Shown one piece after another: positions 1-8,015 of a DNA stretch of 49,142 bases. The DNA comes from Dolichospermum compactum NIES-806. Lineage in GTDB: Bacteria; Cyanobacteriota; Cyanobacteriia; Cyanobacteriales; Nostocaceae. Every line of letters starts with the position of its first letter. Positions within the stretch are counted from its first letter, which is position 1. The DNA is taken from contig NZ_AP018316.1 of NCBI RefSeq assembly GCF_002368115.1, forward strand, positions 593,246 to 642,387, given 5' to 3'. The notes below the pieces were generated by a model that ran no database searches, was not told where the DNA came from, and saw only the letters and a list, made by a program, of their open reading frames with translations. A program made the translations under genes and the position numbers.

Positions 1-40
1 TGTAAATCCTCAAATCCTGGATATCCTGATTCAGACAAAA
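1..40. repeat. Dispersed repeat copy (TCCTGGATATCCTGATTCAG family)
   Basis: The first 40 bases match sequences at 19,911-20,002 nearly word for word, and interrupted versions occur at 17.3, 20.8 and 21.6 kb. The shared core is TCCTGGATATCCTGATTCAG followed by ACAAA. This copy lacks the 23-nt nested insert carried by some others. It is intergenic and has no coding potential. Confidence 0.75.
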
Positions 41-43
41 TTC

Positions 44-109
44 AGATACCCGACTTCTTTGATCTAATCATCCTGTATCAAAATCAATTATCCTAGAAGT
101 CGGGTATCT
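44..109. repeat. Inverted repeat, MITE-like hairpin
   Basis: A perfect 15-bp inverted repeat, AGATACCCGACTTCT at 44-58 and its complement at 95-109, encloses a 36-base loop. No T-tract follows, so it reads as a dispersed palindromic element rather than a terminator. The rest of the leader up to 351 is AT-rich and I see no gene in it. At 275-335 there is a low-complexity purine-rich stretch. Confidence 0.7.
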
Positions 110-351
110 TTGAGATATAAGTAAAAATAATAATGTGAATAATACGAAATATTACTATATATGCGCGGACAGATTTCCACTCATAACATAAGTATAATGT
201 AAGTTTTGCGTCTTGTCAAGTCTTAAAATGTAAAATACTCAGATTCCCCACTTCTTTATAGTTGAGTTTCGTTTCGCGCAATCTCTCTTAGAGATCCCGA
301 AGGGTAGAGACAAAGGAGCAAAGGAGGAAGATGAGATTTCTCATCGCCAAT

Positions 352-1761
352 TTATCTTTTTTTCTCCGGTAAATTGCGCGGGGGGATCATTCTCCCTTCA
401 TAAAACTCCCTTTCCAACTGACTTAATTTCCACCAAGCTGCACCCAATAAAAGAGGAATAAATGTTTCTGTCATCGCAAATAGAATTGATTTTGTTTCCA
501 CCAAAAATGCGAATAACGGACTACTAGCTAAAGTGAGAATTGTAAGAACACCACACCAAAATTTTAACTGTTGAATTTTCTTTAAAGCCTGACGACAACT
601 AGCACATTTTTCTGTATGGGAATGATATCTTTCTAGCAGTAATTCTCTATTTAGTAAAAGTGGTGGTAAAGATTCTCCGGGAAATGTTTCCCCATGATAT
701 TGATTTACCCACTTACGTAACTCAGCCACAAAAGTATCTGCTTTTGTCGCCAGATAAAAGGCTTTATTAAAATTAGCACTACCACCTTTAGCAGCTAAAT
801 AACGTTCTTGATAATGGAGAAAAATTTGATCATCTTCTAAAACGCCATTTTGACCAATATGGACATACCAACGAGGGCGAATTTTAATAAAAAATCCTGG
901 TAGTTTAGACTTGAACTTAAACGGGAAACGGGCAATTATCCGACATTCACCTTTGCGAATCGGCACAGCATAAACAACGGTTAAAATTCTGCCTTTTTCA
1001 GCATTAATATCATGCCACATTAAACCAGGAGCAATAAATGTTGTGGAAAGTTTTCCCGATTGTCCTGCTTTTAATCCTTGTTTCCAAATCCCTGCAAAAC
1101 CATATTTTCCCGATTCAACTATTTCTAATTCTAAGGGTGCAGCATTGGCACGATTTCCCACTGTACGATGATGGGTAAAGGCAATATGGCTAGGATCAAG
1201 GATATTTTCTAATAATGTTAAAGCATCATAAGGAACATCTCGAAAAGTGTTCATAATTACCCATCCTTCCGGCGCTGCTTCTATGGGTTCAATTACAGGA
1301 ACTTTCGTATTTATAGCATTTTCTGAATTACCAGCATAGACAAATAATAATCCTTGTCGTTCTGTTGTTGGTAAAGATGTTACACAAGACCTGGGAGAAG
1401 TTTCTGCTTTTGCACCTGCAACCTGTTGGGGAATTTTTTGACAACTTCCATCTCCAGCAAATGACCAACCATGATAAGGACATTCTAACAATCCATCTTC
1501 ATTAATTCTGCCTTCCGAAAGAGGTGCAAGACGGTGAGGACATTGATCTATAAATACTTGCCAAGATGAGTTTTTATGATCCCACCAAATTACAATATCT
1601 TTACCTAAAAGAGTGAAATGTGTGGGTTTGGATTTGTCTAAATCTTGAAGATAGTGAACTGGATACCATGCTTCTGCTAATTCAAAAGCATCTGGGTTAC
1701 TCCCTCCAGGTAATATTTCTGTTAAAGAATTCTCGTTGATAAAAGATTGTGTTTGCACCAT
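352..1761 (-). CDS. Rieske [2Fe-2S] oxygenase, PaO/ACD1-like
   Basis: 469-residue Rieske non-haem iron oxygenase of the pheophorbide a oxygenase / PTC52 / CAO-like group. The Rieske centre is visible as CPHR (about residues 74-77) and CPYHGW (about 94-99). The mononuclear iron site is the D-x2-H-x4-H pattern in ENILDPSHIAFTHH (about 185-198). The C-terminal third has a CASCRQ motif, the CxxC typical of this family, then two hydrophobic segments ending near the C-terminus, consistent with a membrane-anchored enzyme. The substrate in cyanobacteria is not settled; chlorophyll breakdown or another tetrapyrrole is the family expectation. The start is ATG at 1761. The gene is co-directional with crcB upstream, about 27 bp away. 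Confidence 0.9.
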   Translation of the reverse strand: MVQTQSFINENSLTEILPGGSNPDAFELAEAWYPVHYLQDLDKSKPTHFTLLGKDIVIWWDHKNSSWQVFIDQCPHRLAPLSEGRINEDGLLECPYHGWSFAGDGSCQKIPQQVAGAKAETSPRSCVTSLPTTERQGLLFVYAGNSENAINTKVPVIEPIEAAPEGWVIMNTFRDVPYDALTLLENILDPSHIAFTHHRTVGNRANAAPLELEIVESGKYGFAGIWKQGLKAGQSGKLSTTFIAPGLMWHDINAEKGRILTVVYAVPIRKGECRIIARFPFKFKSKLPGFFIKIRPRWYVHIGQNGVLEDDQIFLHYQERYLAAKGGSANFNKAFYLATKADTFVAELRKWVNQYHGETFPGESLPPLLLNRELLLERYHSHTEKCASCRQALKKIQQLKFWCGVLTILTLASSPLFAFLVETKSILFAMTETFIPLLLGAAWWKLSQLEREFYEGRMIPPRNLPEKKR

Positions 1762-1790
1762 TTTCTATACTAATTTATTTTCAATAACTT

Positions 1791-2189
1791 TTAATTGAAC
1801 ATTCTAGCAAAAACCATCCCTAATTGCACACTGATAATTCCTAAAATTGTACTACCTGAAAAATAACCAGCAGCAGCTAACCAATTACCACGTTGTAAAA
1901 AGCCAACTGTATCTAACCCAAAAGTAGAAAAAGTAGTATATGCGCCTAAAAATCCTGTAGCGACAATTAACTTAATTTCTGGAGAAATCATCGCTGTTTT
2001 TTCCATAGCTAAAGTTGCGAAAAACCCCATTGCTAAACAACCGCTAATATTAATAAAAAAAGTTCCATAGGGAAAACTGAAACCAAAGCGGTTCGTAAAC
2101 CACAAAGTTAAATAATAGCGACTTAAAGCCCCAGCTATTGCCCCTAAACTAATAGCAATGGGAACACGAATTTCTGCCTGTTGTAACAT
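1791..2189 (-). CDS. crcB: Fluoride exporter FluC/CrcB
   Basis: Small four-helix membrane protein (132 residues) of the CrcB/FluC fluoride channel family, which exports F- as a dual-topology dimer. Diagnostic segments are GAIAGALSRYYL near the N-terminus, the asparagine-bearing YGTFFINISGC segment, and GFLGAYTTFSTF in the third helix, which holds the Phe-box and the Na+-site region. Length fits the family. I chose the ATG at 2189; a TTG two codons upstream (2195) is in frame but unlikely. I did not see a fluoride riboswitch in the roughly 270 bp upstream, where a GC-rich dispersed repeat sits instead. Confidence 0.93.
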   Translation of the reverse strand: MLQQAEIRVPIAISLGAIAGALSRYYLTLWFTNRFGFSFPYGTFFINISGCLAMGFFATLAMEKTAMISPEIKLIVATGFLGAYTTFSTFGLDTVGFLQRGNWLAAAGYFSGSTILGIISVQLGMVFARMFN

Positions 2190-2235
2190 TATCAATCTTT
2201 TATTTAATTAACCCATAGCAGTATGAACTTCAATA

Positions 2236-2296
2236 TACATCATAGCCCCCTCCTCGCTTGCGGGGAGGGGGTTGGGGGTGGGGTTTTTGTATCTTA
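2236..2296. repeat. GC-rich dispersed repeat, copy 1
   Basis: A G/C-skewed 61-base element beginning TACATCATAGCCCCCTC and ending GTATCTTA. An inverted copy with only a few differences lies at 25,899-25,958. It contains a small stem (CCCTCCTCGC against GCGGGGAGGG). It lies between crcB and htpX, and no convincing gene overlaps it. Confidence 0.8.
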
Positions 2297-2460
2297 CTTA
2301 AACGAGAACTGCTATAAAACGGAAAACCGTACTCTAACGACAGGTTTTCATCACTGTACCTCAAAGTTGAACTCGATACAATTAGGGAGTGGCTAAAAGG
2401 ATGCTGTTGTCCAGACAAGGTTACAAAAATTAATACAGCATAAGTAGGAGAGTTATCAAG

Positions 2461-3324
2461 ATGGGAAATCAACTGAAAACTGCTATTTTACTGGCTACTC
2501 TCAGTGGCTTGTTAATAGCAATTAGTTACTGGGTAATTGGTGGTACGGGGGGTTTAGTCATCGGAATTGGGTTAGCAGCAGCAACTAATCTATTCTCTTG
2601 GTATCAATCAGATAAGATTGCTTTAGCAGTATATAATGCCCAACCTGTCACCGCAGCAGAAGCACCAGGACTGTATCGTATTGTCCAAAAATTATCTACC
2701 CGTGCCAATATTCCTATGCCGGGAGTGTACATTGTTCCTAGTCCCACTGCCAATGCTTTTGCCACAGGACGAGATCCTGAACACGCGGCTGTGGCTGTCA
2801 CCGCCGGGATTTTAGACATCCTCCCAGAGGATGAATTAGAAGGTGTAATTGCCCACGAACTTACCCACATTATCAATCGTGATACCTTAACTCAAGCGGT
2901 TGCGGCTACTGTGGCTGGGGCTGTTTCTTTCCTCGCGCAAATGCTCAGTTATAGTATGTGGTTTGGTGGCGGTTCACGAGATAATGAAAGAGGTGGAAAT
3001 CCTTTGGGTGTATTAGCAACAGTCCTATTTGCCCCCATTGCTGCAACAATTATTCAGTTGGCAATTTCCCGCACAAGAGAGTTTTCTGCTGATGCTGGTG
3101 CAGCCAAATTAACAGGTAATCCTCGCGCCTTAGCTAGGGCTTTACAAAGGTTAGAATCTACAGCCAGACAAATGCCTTTAAATGCTAATCCAGCTTTTGA
3201 ACCATTATTAATTATTCATCCTATTTCTGGGCAGTTTTTGGGAAATCTTTTCTCTAGTCACCCAGTAACTGAAGCCCGTGTAGAAGCTTTATTGCAATTA
3301 GAAGGGCAACTTATTAGTCGTTAA
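2461..3324 (+). CDS. htpX: Zinc metalloprotease HtpX
   Basis: 287-residue M48B membrane metalloprotease, involved in quality control of misfolded membrane proteins. The zinc motif HELTH sits in VIAHELTHIINRD at about residues 130-142. The third ligand glutamate lies in the downstream SRTREFSADAGA motif at about 205-216. Two N-terminal hydrophobic segments (about residues 5-45) and two further ones (about 145-200) give the usual HtpX topology. The ATG at 2461 follows a purine-rich AGGAG about 8 bases upstream. Full length, no defects seen. The neighbours do not suggest an operon. Confidence 0.95.
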   Translation: MGNQLKTAILLATLSGLLIAISYWVIGGTGGLVIGIGLAAATNLFSWYQSDKIALAVYNAQPVTAAEAPGLYRIVQKLSTRANIPMPGVYIVPSPTANAFATGRDPEHAAVAVTAGILDILPEDELEGVIAHELTHIINRDTLTQAVAATVAGAVSFLAQMLSYSMWFGGGSRDNERGGNPLGVLATVLFAPIAATIIQLAISRTREFSADAGAAKLTGNPRALARALQRLESTARQMPLNANPAFEPLLIIHPISGQFLGNLFSSHPVTEARVEALLQLEGQLISR

Positions 3325-3443
3325 TAATCTATCTTTGGTCATAAGTATATTGATAAATCCCCAATTAACTGATGACCAAATTATGATGACTACAGGTGCA
3401 ATTTTCATCCACAAGTAAACTTTACCAACAGGATGTGGCAACC

Positions 3444-3824
3444 ATGACTACTAACAATATTGAATCTATAGAAATCGTCGAAATTAGTCTGCAAACTAGC
3501 CAAAATGGTGAAACAGACGAAGTTAAGCAGGAAACTACAGCACTATTAGAAGCAATTAAAAAACGCGCCCAAGCTGAAGCTGAATCTGCCGGTACTATTA
3601 CCCGTGAAACCTATTTGAATGCTGTACGTCAAGTCCGGGAAGCTATTGAAAGAGACAAACTCATTGAACGTGACCGTTTAGAATATTCTTGGGCAAGAAT
3701 TCAAGAAGAATTAGAGAATAATTGGTACTTACTGTCTAAGGATGTCATAGATTTTGGCGAGAGATTCCAAAATGCTGCTAAGGCTGCTTGGGAAGCCTTC
3801 AATGCCCCTCGTAATCAAGATTAA
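3444..3824 (+). CDS. Conserved cyanobacterial hypothetical, helical
   Basis: About 126 residues from ATG 3444. An in-frame upstream start at 3396 exists, but the sequence before MTTNNIESIE looks non-coding. It is highly charged and predicted almost wholly alpha-helical: a Glu/Lys-rich central helix, then a Trp-containing C-terminal helix that ends KAAWEAFNAPRN. There is no signal peptide or membrane segment. The layout loosely resembles small phasin-like or CsbD-like helical proteins, but I do not recognise a family. It lies about 120 bp downstream of htpX on the same strand. Confidence 0.7.
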   Translation: MTTNNIESIEIVEISLQTSQNGETDEVKQETTALLEAIKKRAQAEAESAGTITRETYLNAVRQVREAIERDKLIERDRLEYSWARIQEELENNWYLLSKDVIDFGERFQNAAKAAWEAFNAPRNQD

Positions 3825-3862
3825 TAAGCGGTTGAGCTACAGTCAGCAAATCGTAAAGCCTG

Positions 3863-3885
3863 TAGGGGCGGGGTTTCCCCGCCCT
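3863..3885. repeat. GC-rich palindrome (GGGGCGGGG-TTT-CCCCGCCC)
   Basis: A near-perfect palindrome in the 390-bp gap between the hypothetical gene and cruF. A second copy lies at 41,750-41,772, downstream of an ABC ATPase gene. There is no T-run directly after it, so it is annotated as a dispersed repeat that might also stop transcription. The rest of the gap, 3,886-4,215, is AT-rich with heptamer-like CTAACTTCTGACTCCTGAC runs and no gene. Confidence 0.75.
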
Positions 3886-4215
3886 CAATTGTATTGATCC
3901 TGAAGATAACTACTAAAATAACAATATCTAGGGATATAGCATAAATGTATCCCTTTTTTTTAATACTATATAGTGATTACTTAACAAATCTAAACCCTTA
4001 AAAATAAATATTTTCAGAGATATTCAAAATTTATAATCGGCAAAAATAAACATTGATAACATAAAAAATCAGGCACTTTTTTATGTTCTAGATAATTCTT
4101 CCTTCTTCGTTCTTCTTTCTAACTCCTAACTTCTGACTCCTGACACCTAACACCTGACGTAATTGGGGAAGAGGAAATTACAAAAATTGCTTTTCTTACT
4201 CCCTCTTCCCTATTC

Positions 4216-5124
4216 TTATTTGAAAGCAACTTTCACATTAGCAACAGCAACTTCCTTAGTCGCTGCTTCAATATTCACCGTTGCAGGTGCGTTAGAACCC
4301 TTAAACCACAGTATTACAGCAGGAGCCACACCTAAAGCCACACCTAGCAATACCGGGATAGGAAACCCAGCCGCCAAACTCATCACTGTCGCAAAACCGA
4401 AATTACCCAAATAAACTAATAAAGGGATATTCAATTGGTAATTGTCTAATTTAATCGGGCTTTTGCTCCATAACAAAGCCGCAACAGTCATAAATAACGA
4501 CCCAGTACCCATCCACCCAGCGAAATTTTGGTAAGGCATTCCAAAGAAAGCCCCAGGTTGTTGCCAATACCAGAAGGGAAGAGAAGTTTGACTCATAGCT
4601 GGGTCAAGCACAAAATCCCAAGAAGTGAGCAGTAAAGCCCCCAAAACAATTGCTCCGACGTGACGGAACAAAGTGGGTTTTTTATCTACGTCTAAACCCG
4701 CCCGCGCCAACACATAAGAAACACATCCCACATAAAACCATGACAAGGGAATTGTAAAAGGCACTAACCCGGAAATTTTATAACCCAAACCACTCAAATA
4801 GCTGTAGTGACCAAAAGGAAAACCAGTGCTAGTTCCTAATAATTCACTAGTCAAAGAAATTAATACAGATGGTATTAAAAATCCTAAAGCACGTCCCAAA
4901 CCTAAAGTTCGGTAAGCATAGAGTAACACTCCCAGCGCTCCTAAAATCATATATACCACACCGCCGCCCGCCATGCTCCACTGCATAACGCTTTGTCCAA
5001 CTTCTGATAAGCTGACAATCATCTCAGCATTGGGAATAACAATCAGTATTCCCACCAGTCCAAATACCATAGAAACGATATGACCAATTAGGCATACGCG
5101 CTCGACGATAACAAGTTGTCTCAT
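4216..5124 (-). CDS. cruF: Carotenoid 1',2'-hydratase CruF
   Basis: 302-residue polytopic membrane protein matching CruF, the gamma-carotene 1',2'-hydratase that makes the hydroxyl later glycosylated by CruG in myxol or myxoxanthophyll synthesis. Seven or more hydrophobic helices are visible. Conserved-looking polar segments include FPFGHYSYLSGLG (about residues 105-117) and LTSWDFVLDPAMSQ (about 166-179), which match the DUF422/CruF pattern. I chose the ATG at 5124; a TTG two codons earlier (5130) is in frame. A short hairpin-bearing motif directly upstream is shared with ndhL. No cruG is seen in this window. Confidence 0.88.
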   Translation of the reverse strand: MRQLVIVERVCLIGHIVSMVFGLVGILIVIPNAEMIVSLSEVGQSVMQWSMAGGGVVYMILGALGVLLYAYRTLGLGRALGFLIPSVLISLTSELLGTSTGFPFGHYSYLSGLGYKISGLVPFTIPLSWFYVGCVSYVLARAGLDVDKKPTLFRHVGAIVLGALLLTSWDFVLDPAMSQTSLPFWYWQQPGAFFGMPYQNFAGWMGTGSLFMTVAALLWSKSPIKLDNYQLNIPLLVYLGNFGFATVMSLAAGFPIPVLLGVALGVAPAVILWFKGSNAPATVNIEAATKEVAVANVKVAFK

Positions 5125-5131
5125 GATCAAT

Positions 5132-5154
5132 CCTTAATGATATGCCAGATGGCT
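5132..5154 (-). promoter_or_regulatory. 5' leader motif shared with ndhL
   Basis: Read on the minus strand, AGCCATCTGGCATATCATTA leads into AAGGATTGATC and the cruF ATG. The part GCCA-TC-TGGC can form a small hairpin, and TAAGG just after it is a plausible ribosome-binding site seven bases from the start. An almost identical 22-base motif lies at 11,976-11,997 upstream of ndhL. It could be a common leader element or a tiny dispersed repeat that supplies a ribosome-binding site. Confidence 0.5.
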
Positions 5155-5429
5155 ACTCAACTGCTAACAGTTTACAAATATTTATGAACATATTTAACTA
5201 AATGTTGATATTTATTCTCTCAAAATGGGAATCAAGAGTGAAATTCAACCTTTAGAAACCTTATAGGTTCAGTAAATCTGTGAAATAATGAATGCAACTG
5301 ATATTGAAAATACCAGTATATAACGATTTGTAACTGAGTGGGGTACAGAACTTTTAAAATTATGGCAACCGCCAAGTTTATAAGAACTAGGGGGGAAATT
5401 TTCTTTTTCCGCCCTACTGACTTCTGACT

Positions 5430-5452
5430 GGGCGCAGTCAGTCCCTGCGCCC
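5430..5452. repeat. Palindrome in cruF upstream gap
   Basis: GGGCGCAG (5430-5437) pairs with CTGCGCCC (5445-5452), followed by CTACC. It is one of the GC-rich palindromes scattered in this window. The surrounding gap (5,155-5,601, about 450 bp) is otherwise AT-rich and intergenic. It must hold the cruF promoter on the minus strand and that of the next gene on the plus strand, but I cannot assign -10/-35 boxes with confidence. Confidence 0.6.
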
Positions 5453-5601
5453 CTACCTCCTGACTTTTGCTATAAGTAGGTGAACAAAATAAAAATGAGG
5501 GATACTGCGTTTTGTAAAATGGCTGAAACTCAACCAGAACCTCGCATTAAGACAACTTTACATACCGTTACATACCTTTGAATTTTTCTGTTAACCTACT
5601 T

Positions 5602-6027
5602 ATGTCAATTTTGAAAAAAATTCCTTGGTTTTCTCTAACACTTGTATTACTGAGTTACAGTACATTAGGCTGGGTGATATTTGAAGAAAAAGCCCCTTGG
5701 TATGTACGGCTGATAACTCTGCTAACTATCCTGCTGTCTCTAATTTCCGTCACCAACCCTTGGTTAAAGCTCTATGATTATTCTCATATTTTCTTCAAGT
5801 CAAACGCGAGGACTTTTTTGGTGGCTATCTTAGCAGCTTTCCTATTTTTTCTAATGATTGCCTGGTTTCGAGTATTTCTTGATACTTTACTTATTATCTG
5901 CGCCACCATTTTAGCTAAAATAGACTTTCAATCAGTTGGTTTAAAACCAGCGCTAGCTTTTGGCTATATATCTTTTTGCTCACTGCTGGGTTTAGGATTG
6001 GGCGCACTTATCAATTACTACATTTGA
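5602..6027 (+). CDS. Hypothetical membrane protein (4 TM)
   Basis: 141 residues from the ATG at 5602; an in-frame TTG at 5578 would add eight residues. Four hydrophobic segments are evident at about residues 10-27, 36-54, 70-95 and 115-139, with few charged residues. An N-terminal KKIPW segment would be cytoplasmic by the positive-inside rule. I do not recognise a family. It stands alone, with a run of heptamer repeats directly downstream and rpmA converging from the other strand. Confidence 0.65.
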   Translation: MSILKKIPWFSLTLVLLSYSTLGWVIFEEKAPWYVRLITLLTILLSLISVTNPWLKLYDYSHIFFKSNARTFLVAILAAFLFFLMIAWFRVFLDTLLIICATILAKIDFQSVGLKPALAFGYISFCSLLGLGLGALINYYI

Positions 6028-6039
6028 AATTAGTCAGCT

Positions 6040-6076
6040 GTCAGTTGTCATTAGTCATTAGTCATTAGTCATTAAC
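6040..6076. repeat. Heptanucleotide tandem repeat (GTCATTA)n
   Basis: Four consecutive copies of GTCATTA follow two diverged units (GTCAGCT, GTCAGTT). Short tandem heptamers like this are typical of intergenic DNA in heterocystous cyanobacteria. Similar runs in this window are at 11,321-11,352, 14,541-14,576, 15,048-15,090, 43,464-43,490, 43,688-43,719 and 44,772-44,798. Confidence 0.8.
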
Positions 6077-6193
6077 TAATGGCTAGTGACTAATAAATAA
6101 CTAGTACACTGCGGCGTAAGTGAACTAACCATTCTAAATAGTTACAAAGCCTATACTGTCTTCGTTTTGACTTTTGACTTCCGCTCTGCCGTA

Positions 6194-6478
6194 CTAGTCG
6201 GCTACCGCTTCTACTGCTTCTACCGCCACTGGATAAACGCTAACTTTCTTCTGGCTTTTACCTCTTCTTTCAAATGTAACTACACCATCAACTAAAGCGA
6301 ACAAAGTATCATCACTACCGATACCAACATTATTACCAGGATGAACCTTAGTACCACGTTGACGGATGAGAATATTACCTGCGCGTACAGTTTGTCCACC
6401 ATAACGCTTTACACCTAGTCGTTGAGCATTAGAGTCACGACCGTTTCGCGTACTACCCGTTCCCTTCTTATGAGCCAT
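6194..6478 (-). CDS. rpmA: 50S ribosomal protein L27
   Basis: 94 residues. The N-terminal MAHKKGTGSTRNGRDS and RLGVKRYGGQ segments are the invariant signature of bacterial L27, whose N-terminal tail reaches the peptidyl-transferase centre. The tail starts directly with MAHKK, so no N-terminal processing as in Firmicutes is implied. The acidic C-terminus (EAVEAVAD) is a cyanobacterial extension. It follows rplU on the same strand with a gap of about 137 bp, the common rplU-rpmA order. Confidence 0.97.
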   Translation of the reverse strand: MAHKKGTGSTRNGRDSNAQRLGVKRYGGQTVRAGNILIRQRGTKVHPGNNVGIGSDDTLFALVDGVVTFERRGKSQKKVSVYPVAVEAVEAVAD

Positions 6479-6615
6479 GATTTCCTCTTTTGTATTTACT
6501 TTATTTATCCCAGCTGGTTATCTAGTTTAGGCTAGGAAAAAGATGATTAATAATTGGTAATTAAATTACTTTTGCTCACCTCTTGCCTATTCCTTAACTA
6601 GCAATTTAACCTTAT

Positions 6616-7023
6616 TTATGATTCTTCTGCGGTTTCTTCCACGAAATCAGCATTAATAACGGGACTTTCAGCCATCGTTGGGGCTTCTTCGTAAGCTAAT
6701 ACTTCACCGTTAAGATTGATAGAATTAATCAGAAATCTGGTAATTTCCTGGCGATGTCCCCGTTTTTTGCGGGTTTTCTTTTTAGGTTTCATCTTATACA
6801 CCAGGACTTTGCGACCTCTGAAATGTCGCATAATTGTCCCTTCCACTGTCGCACCTTCTACTAAAGGTTGTCCAATGGAAACTGCGCCTTCGTGATGTAC
6901 AAGTAATACTGCGTTGATGGTAACTTTTTCATCTGGTTCAGCGGTTAGTAGTTCAATGTCGTAAAAGCGACCTGCTTCTACTTTCATTTGCTTACCGCCA
7001 GTTTCAATAATCGCGTAGGTCAT
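6616..7023 (-). CDS. rplU: 50S ribosomal protein L21
   Basis: 135 residues. The start MTYAIIETGGKQMKVE and the basic segment KPKKKTRKKRGHRQ are diagnostic for L21, which binds 23S rRNA. The roughly 30-residue acidic C-terminal tail beyond the core is the extended cyanobacterial or plastid-like form. Start is ATG 7023. It is the first gene of the rplU-rpmA pair, and its promoter should lie in the 470-bp gap up to 7,495. Confidence 0.97.
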   Translation of the reverse strand: MTYAIIETGGKQMKVEAGRFYDIELLTAEPDEKVTINAVLLVHHEGAVSIGQPLVEGATVEGTIMRHFRGRKVLVYKMKPKKKTRKKRGHRQEITRFLINSINLNGEVLAYEEAPTMAESPVINADFVEETAEES

Positions 7024-7278
7024 TAAAATCGTCCTTGAGTGCCGTACAGGTAGCTGGCTATAATCTCCCGTAGAGACGCTATTTATAGCTTTTGCCAGCC
7101 TTTTAAGTATGTCTACCTGATCCGAGCAGGAATTAGACAGACAGTCTAGTATATTACTCGATTGATAGCTAATCAGTCAACCTTTTAGAAAATATAATTT
7201 TATTCTCTACTAATTTCCGAAAAGGTAATTCTTGAATTTGTAGTTAATCCTGACACAGATGGAAAAATTTTTAACTAA

Positions 7279-7313
7279 TCTGAGCGACTTAATAGGGTTG
7301 CTCGGATTTTTTT
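7279..7313 (+). terminator. Putative stem-loop plus T-tract in rplU upstream gap
   Basis: TCTGAGC (7279-7285) pairs with GCTCGGA (7300-7306), with further G-U/A-U extension, and is followed by a run of seven T. On the plus strand this has the form of an intrinsic terminator, but no plus-strand gene precedes it. On the minus strand it lies about 260 bp upstream of rplU, so an attenuator-like leader role is also possible. The rest of the gap 7,024-7,495 holds no recognisable gene. Confidence 0.4.
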
Positions 7314-7495
7314 GCATATTCACTTTCAGATTTTTCATCAATGACTGAAAATTCCCAGTCTTCAGAAAATTGTAGGTTGGGTAGTGAAGGCCAACAAAAT
7401 CGGGAGAATCTTGCAAAAATTTGATAATTGTACTAATTACACATTACAATTTAGGTTAATGCTGAGAATAAAAGTCTAATTTTTATTAGATAAAA

Positions 7496-7795
7496 ATGAA
7501 GAGAATTGAAGTTGAACAAAGAACTATCTTTGTGGGTTTAGCTGGTAGTCATGGTTATGGTTTAAATCGTCCTGAATCAGATTATGATTATCGGGGTGTA
7601 TTTATTGTTCCTAAACGCTATTATTTATGTTTTGATAGTATTGAGCAAAAGGATTCGGGTTGGGATGAACCAGGGATATTTTTATTTTTGTTTGGTCAGG
7701 TCTTTTCAGTGATAAAGCATGAGCGATCGCTGCCAAATCTGGATTATTTGTTGATACCCCACCATCAATATGGGGAAGATATTGATCGTTATTAA
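7496..7795 (+). pseudogene. Truncated nucleotidyltransferase (pol-beta superfamily)
   Basis: The first 60 or so residues match the N-terminus of DNA polymerase beta superfamily nucleotidyltransferases of the YcgL/COG3541 kind: the G-S-H-x-Y-G-L motif (about residues 17-23) and the D-Y-D-Y-R-G acid pair (about 29-34) that binds metal. Family members run to some 250 residues or more. Here similarity stops near residue 60 (after EPGIF), and the remainder runs into unrelated sequence next to a sigma-factor remnant. The catalytic loop is preserved but the fold cannot be complete, so I call it a 5' fragment left by a deletion. Confidence 0.7.
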
Positions 7796-8015
7796 AAGGG
7801 ATTTTATAAGGAGGAAAAAATGTTGGTGCGTCTCGCGTAGTCTGTTTGGTAAATTATCAATAGCTTTACGAATGACAATCTTTTTCTCTTCAGTCTCTAA
7901 AGCACTTTCTGTCCTATCGTCCCAGAAAAGTAGTCCTTTTTCCTCTGGAATTCCTTCTATATTTTCAACCTTATTTGCGTCCCGACTGCGTTCTCGATGA
8001 ATATCTATACAAAGG

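Noticed and set aside
2230..2472. 80-codon minus-strand open frame
   Set aside because: It lies entirely over the GC-rich dispersed repeat and the htpX leader, has no family features, and overlaps the htpX start.
3863..3885. Intrinsic terminator after the 3444 gene
   Set aside because: The stem is strong, but no T-run follows and a complementary copy lies elsewhere, so it is better called a dispersed palindrome.
4163..4414. 83-codon plus-strand open frame
   Set aside because: It is antisense to the end of cruF, whose membrane-protein frame is clearly the real one.
7210..7416. 68-codon minus-strand open frame upstream of rplU
   Set aside because: It crosses the stem-loop and T-tract, has no recognisable composition or start context, and looks like leader DNA.
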